64,000 nucleotides of DNA from Streptomyces sp. SID8374 (GTDB lineage Bacteria > Actinomycetota > Actinomycetes > Streptomycetales > Streptomycetaceae). A model generated the notes under the pieces. That model searched no databases. It worked only from the letters and a program-made list of their open reading frames with translations, and was not told the DNA's origin. Location of the stretch: NCBI RefSeq assembly GCF_009865135.1, contig NZ_WWGH01000002.1, positions 620,001-684,000 of the forward strand, written 5' to 3'. The position numbers and the translations under genes are program-made. Positions 57,819-64,000 of this stretch are shown piece by piece. Each line of letters begins with the position of its first letter. Position 1 is the first letter of the stretch.

Positions 57819-59194
57819 CGTCCCGTAGTTCCGCGACGACGGCCCGCCCCTCCTCGGAGGGGCGGGCCGTCGCCCGTACCCAAACGCTTCTCAAGGGCAC
57901 AGGCGGCATCGGCACCGTCCGCCGCACCGTCCTCCCCGGCGGTCTGCGGATCGTCACCGAGACCCTGCCCTCCGTCCGGTCCGCCACCTTCGGCATCTGG
58001 GCCAACGTCGGTTCCCGCGACGAGACGCCCACCCTGAACGGCGCGACCCACTACCTCGAACACCTCCTCTTCAAGGGCACCGCGAAGCGCACCGCCCTCG
58101 ACATCTCCTCCGCGATCGACGCGGTCGGCGGCGAGATGAACGCCTTCACGGCGAAGGAGTACACCTGCTACTACGCGCGGGTCCTCGACACCGACCTGCC
58201 GCTCGCCATCGACGTGGTCTGCGACATGCTGACCGGCTCGCTGATCGCCCCCGAGGACGTCGACGCCGAGCGCGGCGTCATCCTCGAAGAGATCGCGATG
58301 ACCGAGGACGACCCGGGCGACTGCGTGCACGACCTGTTCGCGCACACCATGCTCGGCGACACCCCTCTCGGCCGCCCGGTCCTCGGCACCGTCGACACGA
58401 TCAACGCGCTGAACCGGGGCCAGATCGCCCGCTTCTACAAGAAGCACTACGACCCCACGCACCTGGTCGTCGCCGCCGCGGGCAACGTCGACCACGCCAC
58501 GGTCGTACGCCAGGTCCGCCGCGCCTTCGAGAAGGCCGGCGCCCTCTCCCGTACGGACGCCGTCCCCATGGCGCCCCGCGAGGGCTCCCGCACCCTGCGC
58601 ACGGCCGGCAAGGTGGAGCTGCTGAACCGCAAGACCGAGCAGGCCCACGTGGTCCTCGGCATGCCCGGCCTGGCCCGCACCGACGACCGCCGCTGGGCGC
58701 TCGGCGTCCTCAACACCGCCCTCGGCGGCGGAATGAGCTCGCGCCTCTTCCAGGAGGTACGGGAGAAGCGCGGCCTGGCCTACAGCGTGTACTCGTACAC
58801 CTCGGGCTTCGCCGACTGCGGCCTCTTCGGCGTCTACGCGGGCTGCCGGCCCAGCCAGGTCCACGACGTCCTGAAGATCTGCCGCGACGAGCTGGACCGG
58901 GTCGCCACCCACGGCCTGGACGACGACGAGATCACCCGCGCCATCGGCCAGCTCTCCGGCTCCACCGTCCTCGGCCTGGAGGACACCGGCGCGCTGATGA
59001 ACCGTATCGGCAAGAGCGAGCTGTGCTGGGGCGAGCAGATGTCGGTCGACGACATGCTGGCCCGCATCGCGGAGGTCACCCCCGACGACGTACGGGAGGT
59101 GGCGGGCGAGCTCCTCACCCACCGCCCCTCGCTCTCGGTCATCGGCCCGCTCAAGGACAAGCAGGCGGACCGCCTGGACGAAGCGGTCTCCTAA
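57815..59194 (+). CDS. M16-family zinc metalloprotease (processing peptidase type)
   Basis: A 459-residue peptidase of the mitochondrial-processing-peptidase/PqqL family. The inverted zinc motif H-x-x-E-H is HYLEH at residues 79-83 (GATHYLEHLLFKGT), and the third ligand region ERGVILEEIAM follows ~75 residues later. The C-terminal domain includes REKRGLAYSVYSY, the conserved R/Y block of active M16 subunits. It starts at GTG 57815 overlapping the pnp stop as GTGA. Peptidases of this type commonly follow pnp; the substrate is unknown. Confidence 0.93.
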   Translation: MTSRSSATTARPSSEGRAVARTQTLLKGTGGIGTVRRTVLPGGLRIVTETLPSVRSATFGIWANVGSRDETPTLNGATHYLEHLLFKGTAKRTALDISSAIDAVGGEMNAFTAKEYTCYYARVLDTDLPLAIDVVCDMLTGSLIAPEDVDAERGVILEEIAMTEDDPGDCVHDLFAHTMLGDTPLGRPVLGTVDTINALNRGQIARFYKKHYDPTHLVVAAAGNVDHATVVRQVRRAFEKAGALSRTDAVPMAPREGSRTLRTAGKVELLNRKTEQAHVVLGMPGLARTDDRRWALGVLNTALGGGMSSRLFQEVREKRGLAYSVYSYTSGFADCGLFGVYAGCRPSQVHDVLKICRDELDRVATHGLDDDEITRAIGQLSGSTVLGLEDTGALMNRIGKSELCWGEQMSVDDMLARIAEVTPDDVREVAGELLTHRPSLSVIGPLKDKQADRLDEAVS

Positions 59195-59211
59195 TCCCTT
59201 AAGGAATCAAG

Positions 59212-59964
59212 ATGAGCAAGCTGCGCGTAGCCGTTCTCGGTGCGAACGGCCGGATCGGCTCCGAGGCCGTACGAGCCGTCGAGGCCGCCGACGACCTGGA
59301 GCTGGTGGCGGCCCTGGGCCGGGGCGACAAGCTGGAGGCCCTCGCCGACGCGGGCGCCCAGGTCGCCGTCGAGTTGACCACCCCCGCATCGGTGATGGGC
59401 AACCTCGACTTCTGCGTCCGACACGGCATCCATGCCGTCGTCGGCACCACGGGCTGGAACGACGAACGGCTCGCGCAGCTGACCACCTGGCTGGACAACT
59501 CCCCGGAGACCGGCGTCCTCATCGCCCCGAACTTCTCCATCGGCGCGGTCCTGACCATGAAGTTCGCGGAGCAGGCCGCCCGCTACTTCGAATCGGTCGA
59601 GGTCGTCGAACTGCACCACCCCAACAAGGTCGACGCCCCCTCCGGCACCGCCACCCGCACCGCCCAGCTCATCGCGGCGGCCCGCGCCAAGGCGGGCAGC
59701 GCCCCCCAGCCGGACGCCACCACCACCGCCCTGGACGGCGCGCGCGGCGCGGACGTCGACGGCGTCCCGGTCCACGCGATCCGCCTCCGCGGCCTCCTGG
59801 CCCACCAGGAGGTGCTGCTCGGCGGTGAGGGCGAGACCCTCACCATCCGCCACGACTCCCTCCACCACAGCAGCTTCATGCCGGGCATCCTGCTCGGCGT
59901 CCGCCGCGTGGTGACCACTCCCGGCCTCACCTTCGGCCTGGAACACTTTCTCGACCTGAACTGA
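59212..59964 (+). CDS. dapB: 4-hydroxy-tetrahydrodipicolinate reductase
   Basis: Reduces HTPA with NAD(P)H in lysine and diaminopimelate synthesis. The nucleotide fold has VAVLGANGRIGSEAV, then VVGTTGW and IAPNFSIGAVL. The catalytic and substrate block is VELHHPNKVDAPSGTA, and GLLAHQEVLLGGEGETLTI follows. Length 250 is normal. It starts 17 bases after the peptidase gene and is probably in the pnp operon; dapA is 2.5 kb downstream, an arrangement of the two lysine genes around thyX typical for the genus. Confidence 0.97.
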   Translation: MSKLRVAVLGANGRIGSEAVRAVEAADDLELVAALGRGDKLEALADAGAQVAVELTTPASVMGNLDFCVRHGIHAVVGTTGWNDERLAQLTTWLDNSPETGVLIAPNFSIGAVLTMKFAEQAARYFESVEVVELHHPNKVDAPSGTATRTAQLIAAARAKAGSAPQPDATTTALDGARGADVDGVPVHAIRLRGLLAHQEVLLGGEGETLTIRHDSLHHSSFMPGILLGVRRVVTTPGLTFGLEHFLDLN

Positions 59965-59973
59965 CGGGCCCCC

Positions 59974-60426
59974 ATGCGCGCGAAGATCACCTACATCGTC
60001 ACGGCCGCCGTCCTGGTCCTCTACTTCGTCCTGGTCGGCAGCCGCGGCCTGATGCTCATCCGCCACGGCACGCTGCTCACGGTCACGTTCGGCGTAGCCG
60101 TACTGATCCTGCCGGTGATCGGGATCTGGTTCCTCTGGAAGAACACCCAGTTCGTACGCCGCGCCAACGCGCTCGCCGCCGAACTGGACGCGGAGGGCGG
60201 CCTCCCGGTCGACGACCTGGCCCGCACCCCGTCCGGCCGCATCGACCGGGACGCCGCCGACGCGGTCTTCACCCGGCGCCGCGAGGAGACGGAGGACGCC
60301 CCGGACGACTGGCGCACCTGGTTCCGGCTGGCGGTGGCGTACCAGGACGCGAGGGACACCCCAAGAGCCCGCAAGGCGATGCAGAGGGCAATCGCCCTGC
60401 GTGCTTCAAGCCCGTCCGGCGTTTGA
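59974..60426 (+). CDS. Small membrane protein with TPR-like C-terminus
   Basis: A 150-residue protein with two transmembrane helices (residues ~5-24 and ~33-55: ITYIVTAAVLVLYFVLVGS; TVTFGVAVLILPVIGIWFLW) and a cytoplasmic part that ends in a single tetratricopeptide-like unit (WFRLAVAYQDARDTPRARKA). It starts nine bases after dapB, so it belongs to the same transcript. Function unknown; conserved position suggests a role near the cell envelope. Confidence 0.75.
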   Translation: MRAKITYIVTAAVLVLYFVLVGSRGLMLIRHGTLLTVTFGVAVLILPVIGIWFLWKNTQFVRRANALAAELDAEGGLPVDDLARTPSGRIDRDAADAVFTRRREETEDAPDDWRTWFRLAVAYQDARDTPRARKAMQRAIALRASSPSGV

Positions 60427-60451
60427 GGACATCTTTCACGCCGTACGCAGA

Positions 60452-60485
60452 TGAGCCCGGGACCCCCACAAGGGCCCCGGGCTCA
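60452..60485. terminator. Bidirectional terminator between convergent genes
   Basis: TGAGCCCGGG (60452-60461) pairs with CCCGGGCTCA (60476-60485); an outer pair CCGTACG/CGTACGG (60441-60447, 60490-60496) can extend it. It lies between the TPR-like gene and the minus-strand gene ending at 60512. Confidence 0.75.
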
Positions 60486-60511
60486 CTCACGTACGGCCGA
60501 CAGGCAACGGC

Positions 60512-61063
60512 TCACCCGTGCCGATACTCATCCGCCCAGGCCTCCACCGCATCCGTGGCCCGCTCGAACGCCTCCTCGCGCCCGAGGAAGTCCGCGTTGT
60601 GGTCGGAGACCAGCGGCGGCAGCGCCTCACCGTTCTGCCGGGTCACGATCAGCGCCTGGCCCTGCACCGTACGGGGCAGCCCCAGCCACTTCACGGGCTG
60701 CTGGACCGTCCGGACGGAGGCCGTGGCCCCCCACGGCACCGTGGCGGTCCGGAAGAACCCCACGCGCCGCACACCGTGCCGGCTGACCCACGCGCCGACC
60801 CGCAGGAGCCGCAGAGCGGCACCGATCAGCGCACCGGCCAGCAGCAGACACAGCACGGCACCGGAAGGCGCTCCGGCGAAAGCGATGATCATCGCCGCGA
60901 GCAGAACGAACGAGGCCAGCAACAACTGGCCGGCCGCCGCCGCGACCCGCCACGGACCGGGGCGGTAGGGCCGCCGCCAGCTGTCGTGGTCGTCGAACGG
61001 CAGCGCAACGTCCTCCGCGCTCGCATCGAATGCGCGGTCGGCCGTCAGAAAGGGCAGGGGCAC
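60512..61063 (-). CDS. Membrane protein with PH-like C-terminal domain
   Basis: A 183-residue protein. After a ~40-residue polar N-terminus come two transmembrane helices (residues ~42-88: LLLASFVLLAAMIIAFAGA and AVLCLLLAGALIGAAL). The C-terminal ~90 residues (VSRHGVRRVGFFRTATVPWG, PRTVQGQALIVTRQNG) resemble the bacterial PH-like domain seen in small actinobacterial membrane proteins. Start is GTG 61063. Function unknown. Confidence 0.7.
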   Translation of the reverse strand: MPLPFLTADRAFDASAEDVALPFDDHDSWRRPYRPGPWRVAAAAGQLLLASFVLLAAMIIAFAGAPSGAVLCLLLAGALIGAALRLLRVGAWVSRHGVRRVGFFRTATVPWGATASVRTVQQPVKWLGLPRTVQGQALIVTRQNGEALPPLVSDHNADFLGREEAFERATDAVEAWADEYRHG

Positions 61064-61181
61064 GACTCATCCTCACTCACAAGCACGCTCGATTGCTGTG
61101 CCCGGTGAGGCTACCGAGGCGGCCCCCGGCCCGACCACCCCAGGGGGTCCGTACGAGTAGTTCAGCGGCCCCGGGACCTAC

Positions 61182-61421
61182 TCAGCGGCCCTGGGACGCC
61201 TCGGACTGCTTGCCGTGCGAGGCGGACTGCCCGGAGTCGAGTGCCGGAATACCCAGCAGCAGCGACCCCACGAGCCCGGCGACCACGGTCAGCCCGACGA
61301 GGGAGCGCCCCAGCAGCTCGGGAACGCTGGCACGGGGGGCGGGAGGGGGAGTGACATTACTGCGGAATCGGTCGGCCTCGGCGACGAACGAGAACGGGAC
61401 GGATTCACGCCGGCGGAACAT
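61182..61421 (-). CDS. Small single-pass membrane protein
   Basis: A 79-residue protein beginning MFRRRESVPFSF at ATG 61421 with AAGGAG upstream. One transmembrane helix (SLVGLTVVAGLVGSLLLGI, about residues 40-58) divides a basic/Pro-rich N-terminus from a short polar tail. It is divergent from thyX across ~200 bases. No family recognised. Confidence 0.6.
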   Translation of the reverse strand: MFRRRESVPFSFVAEADRFRSNVTPPPAPRASVPELLGRSLVGLTVVAGLVGSLLLGIPALDSGQSASHGKQSEASQGR

Positions 61422-61618
61422 GAGGAAACTCTCCTTGATCTCAGTGGCGGGTGCTGCTAATGAGTCAGACGTACGAACGGCCGGATCGGTGCCCGAATCG
61501 CCGTACTTGTTGGACGGACTCCACGAACGGCTGCCCGACACCGCCTCGTGCATGCGTCGGCCACCCGGCCCGTAAAGTGGTCGCCGCCCGAGCGCCGCCC
61601 CTGGAAGGACCCCCGCCG

Positions 61619-62356
61619 GTGACCGACACCCCCGAACCCGCAAAGCCCCACTTCCGTAGCGATGTCACCGTTGACCTGGTGAAAAGCGCCGCAGGCGACG
61701 CGGACGTGCTGTTCGCCGCCCGGGTCTCCACCGCCGGCGAGCAGTCGCTGGAAGAGGTCACCAAGGACCCGGAGCGGTCCAAGGGGCTGATCAACTACCT
61801 CATGCGGGACCGGCACGGCAGCCCGTTCGAGCACAACTCGATGACCTTCTTCATCAGCGCCCCGATCTTCGTGTTCCGCGAGTTCATGCGGCACCGCGTG
61901 GGCTGGTCGTACAACGAGGAATCGGGCCGCTACAGGGAGCTGGAGCCGGTCTTCTACGTCCCCGGAACCTCCCGCAAGCTCGTCCAGCAGGGCCGCCCAG
62001 GCAAGTACGAGTTCGTCGAGGGCACCGAGGAGCAGTACGACCTCACCACCCGCGCCATGGAGGACTCCTACCGGGCCTCCTACGCGGCCTACCAGGAGAT
62101 GCTCGCAGCGGGCGTGGCCCGCGAGGTCGCCCGCGCGGTCCTCCCGGTCGGCCTCTTCTCGACGATGTACGCCACCTGCAACGCACGCTCCCTGATGCAC
62201 TTCCTCGGGCTGCGCACCCAGCACGAGCTGGCGAAGGTCCCGTCCTTCCCGCAGCGCGAGATCGAGATGGTCGGCGAGCAGATGGAAGCCCACTGGGCGC
62301 AGCTCATGCCGCTCACTCATGCGGCCTTCAACAAAAATGGACGAGTAGCCCCGTAA
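61619..62356 (+). CDS. thyX: FAD-dependent thymidylate synthase ThyX
   Basis: Makes dTMP from dUMP with methylene-THF and reduced flavin. The ThyX signature RHRVGWSYNEESGRY begins at Arg91, and the family segments SPFEHNSMTFFISAPIFV and VLPVGLFSTMYATCNARSLM are present. Length 245 is normal. GTG 61619, with GGAAGGA upstream, was chosen; the frame is open back to 61451 without family sequence. It is followed by a terminator. Confidence 0.96.
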   Translation: MTDTPEPAKPHFRSDVTVDLVKSAAGDADVLFAARVSTAGEQSLEEVTKDPERSKGLINYLMRDRHGSPFEHNSMTFFISAPIFVFREFMRHRVGWSYNEESGRYRELEPVFYVPGTSRKLVQQGRPGKYEFVEGTEEQYDLTTRAMEDSYRASYAAYQEMLAAGVAREVARAVLPVGLFSTMYATCNARSLMHFLGLRTQHELAKVPSFPQREIEMVGEQMEAHWAQLMPLTHAAFNKNGRVAP

Positions 62357-62409
62357 GCGGTGTCCGTATTGCGGCGTTTCGAGAAGTTCATCTAGGCTGA
62401 TCAAACGGA

Positions 62410-62447
62410 CCCGGCACTGCTTGAACCCCCGAGCAGGCAGTGCCGGG
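62410..62447 (+). terminator. Terminator after thyX
   Basis: Eleven perfect pairs, 62410-62420 with 62437-62447, followed by CTCCTCTTCC. It starts 54 bases past the thyX stop. Confidence 0.75.
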
Positions 62448-62459
62448 CTCCTCTTCCCC

Positions 62460-62477
62460 GTCCCCCCGAGGGGGGAC
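62460..62477 (+). other. Short G/C hairpin upstream of dapA
   Basis: GTCCCCCC (62460-62467) and GGGGGGAC (62470-62477) form an 8-bp inverted repeat with a two-base centre, about 20 bases upstream of a possible dapA -10 box. It could be an operator or part of the thyX terminator zone. Confidence 0.4.
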
Positions 62478-62508
62478 CACGCGCTGAGCAGCGAGTAGCG
62501 TGTTACCC

Positions 62509-63408
62509 ATGGCTCCGATCTCCACTCCGCAGACCCCCTTCGGGCGGGTCCTCACCGCTATGGTCACGCCCTTCACGGCGGACGGCGCTCTCGACCTCGA
62601 CGGCGCCCAGCGGCTCGCCGCCCATCTGGTGGACGCAGGCAACGACGGACTGATCGTCAACGGCACCACCGGTGAGTCCCCGACCACCAGTGACGCGGAG
62701 AAGGACCAGCTCGTACGGGCGGTGCTCGAAGCGGTCGGAGACCGGGCGCACGTCGTCGCCGGCATCGGCACCAACGACACCCGGCACAGCGTCGACCTCG
62801 CCCGCACCGCCGAGCGCACCGGCGCCCACGGCCTCCTCGCCGTCACGCCGTACTACAACAAGCCGCCGCAGGAAGGCCTCCTGCGCCACTTCACGGCCAT
62901 CGCCGACTCCACCGGCCTGCCCGTGATGCTGTACGACATCCCCGGCCGCAGCGGGGTCCCGATCGACACGGAGACCCTCGTACGGCTGGCAGACCACCCG
63001 CGGATCGTCGCCAACAAGGACGCCAAGGGCGACCTGGGCCGCGCCAGCTGGGCCATCGCCCAGTCCGGCCTCGCCTGGTACTCCGGCGACGACATGCTCA
63101 ACCTGCCGCTCCTCTCGGTCGGCGCGGTCGGCTTCGTCTCCGTCGTCGGCCATGTCGTCACCCCGGACCTGCGGGCGCTGGTCGAGGCCCACCTGGGCGG
63201 CGACGTCCAGAAGGCCACGGAGATCCACCAGAAGCTGCTCCCGGTCTTCACCGGCATGTTCCGCACCCAGGGCGTGATCACCACCAAGGCCGCGCTGACG
63301 CTCCAGGGCCTCCCGGCCGGACCGCTGCGTCTGCCCCTGGTGGAGCTCACCGCACAGGAGACGGCCCAGCTCAAGATCGACCTGGCCGCCGGCGGGGTAC
63401 AGCTGTAA
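62509..63408 (+). CDS. dapA: 4-hydroxy-tetrahydrodipicolinate synthase
   Basis: Condenses pyruvate with aspartate semialdehyde in the first lysine-branch step. The TIM barrel has GLIVNGTTGESPTTSDAEK, VVAGIGTNDTRHSVDLA, the tyrosine motif VTPYYNKPPQEGLL and the Schiff-base Lys170 in RIVANKDAKGD. Length 299 is normal. ATG 62509 begins the conserved sequence. No Shine-Dalgarno is visible, and a TAGCGT box at 62496-62501 sits so close that the transcript could be leaderless. Confidence 0.96.
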   Translation: MAPISTPQTPFGRVLTAMVTPFTADGALDLDGAQRLAAHLVDAGNDGLIVNGTTGESPTTSDAEKDQLVRAVLEAVGDRAHVVAGIGTNDTRHSVDLARTAERTGAHGLLAVTPYYNKPPQEGLLRHFTAIADSTGLPVMLYDIPGRSGVPIDTETLVRLADHPRIVANKDAKGDLGRASWAIAQSGLAWYSGDDMLNLPLLSVGAVGFVSVVGHVVTPDLRALVEAHLGGDVQKATEIHQKLLPVFTGMFRTQGVITTKAALTLQGLPAGPLRLPLVELTAQETAQLKIDLAAGGVQL

Positions 63409-63440
63409 CCACAGACTTCACAACTGAATGAAGAAGACGA

Positions 63441-63528
63441 GCGAGGCACCTCGCGAAGAGCACGACCCAAGACAACAGCAAGTGCACGAATGACATGCGC
63501 GCCACGTGCCTCAGCGGTACGTGGCGCG
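63441..63528 (+). promoter_or_regulatory. Two stem-loops in the rnj leader
   Basis: GCGAGG/CCTCGC (63441-63446, 63449-63454) and a 10-bp perfect stem CGCGCCACGT/ACGTGGCGCG (63498-63507, 63519-63528). The second ends eight bases before the AAGGAG of the RNase J gene. It may act as terminator for dapA or as a stability/processing element of the rnj mRNA. Confidence 0.5.
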
Positions 63529-63547
63529 TGTGGTTAAGGAGAGTCTT

Positions 63548-64000
63548 TTGAGCCATCCGCACCCTGAACTCGGTACCCCCCCGAAGCTCCCGAAGGGCGC
63601 CCTGCGGGTCACCCCGCTCGGCGGCCTGGGCGAGATCGGCCGCAACATGACGGTCTTCGAGTACGGCGGCCGCCTGCTCATCGTCGACTGCGGCGTCCTC
63701 TTCCCCGAGGAGGAGCAGCCCGGCATCGACCTGATCCTGCCGGACTTCACCACCATCCGGGACCGCCTGGACGACATCGAGGGCATCGTCCTCACGCACG
63801 GCCACGAGGACCACATCGGCGGCGTGCCCTACCTGCTGCGCCTGAAGCCGGACATCCCGCTCATCGGCTCGAAGCTGACCCTCGCGCTCATCGAGGCGAA
63901 GCTCCAGGAGCACCGCATCCGCCCGTACACCCTCGAAGTCACCGAGGGCCAGCGCGAGCGCATCGGCGTCTTCGACTGCGAGTTCATCGCGGTCAACCAC
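63548..64000 (+). CDS. rnj: Ribonuclease J, N-terminal part
   Basis: The first 151 residues of RNase J, an endo- and 5'-exoribonuclease of the metallo-beta-lactamase superfamily; the gene runs off the window end. TTG 63548 is the start (Leu codon read as Met, then SHPHPELGT), with AAGGAG seven bases upstream. The beta-lactamase/beta-CASP core starts at LRVTPLGGLGEIGRNMTVFE and has the zinc motif HGHEDH at residues 84-89 (VLTHGHEDHIGGVPYLL). Position after dapA matches S. coelicolor. Confidence 0.96.
   Translation, partial: MSHPHPELGTPPKLPKGALRVTPLGGLGEIGRNMTVFEYGGRLLIVDCGVLFPEEEQPGIDLILPDFTTIRDRLDDIEGIVLTHGHEDHIGGVPYLLRLKPDIPLIGSKLTLALIEAKLQEHRIRPYTLEVTEGQRERIGVFDCEFIAVNH

Noticed and set aside
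61451..61618. Longer ThyX starting at 61451
   Set aside because: The added residues are Cys/Pro/Arg-rich and unlike ThyX; conserved sequence starts after GTG 61619, which has a ribosome site.

Overview
The window is very GC-rich with strong G/C third-position codon bias, frequent GTG/TTG starts, many 4-base stop/start overlaps and long antisense shadow frames, all typical of Streptomyces. Gene order from dxr to rnj matches the conserved core chromosome of that genus as I know it from S. coelicolor. No tRNA, rRNA, CRISPR array or insertion sequence was found.

Layout. 1-4467: end of a PucR-type regulator, an aldehyde dehydrogenase and an acyl-CoA dehydrogenase. 4684-8595: dxr, rseP (site-2 protease) and ispG; two of the three are methylerythritol-phosphate isoprenoid enzymes. 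8759-12043: two GNAT acetyltransferases and proS. 12235-14206 (minus): a degenerate aminoglycoside-phosphotransferase-fold protein, then a coupled lipoprotein/ferritin-like pair. 14383-26344: the translation and transcription block rimP-nusA-ylxR-infB-DUF503-rbfA-truB-ribF, interrupted between truB and ribF by a large protein that joins a decayed trypsin-like domain to a P-loop NTPase. 26394-35465: an XdhC-family protein, an ArsR-like regulator with its MFS transporter, and a five-gene oligopeptide ABC importer.

35662-54815 is a complete ESX/type VII secretion locus: a MinD/EspI-like ATPase, a DUF397 protein, an unknown coupled gene, eccE, eccB, a mycosin, a WXG-domain substrate module with a second mycosin, esxB-esxA, eccC and eccD. 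55011-64000 returns to core genes: rpsO, pnp, an M16 peptidase, dapB, a small TPR-like membrane protein, thyX, dapA and the start of rnj (RNase J).

The most unusual signal is in the 153-base leader of infB. Three tiny ATG reading frames, spaced exactly 11 bases apart and chained by ATGA overlaps, lie just upstream of two mutually exclusive stems, one of which encloses the infB Shine-Dalgarno and start codon. This looks like a translation-sensing switch for IF2. Other points of note are a nested palindromic operator before the ArsR/MFS pair, a pseudokinase, a pseudo-protease NTPase, and a sharp codon-composition break inside the second mycosin. Everything is read from sequence alone; no database search was run.
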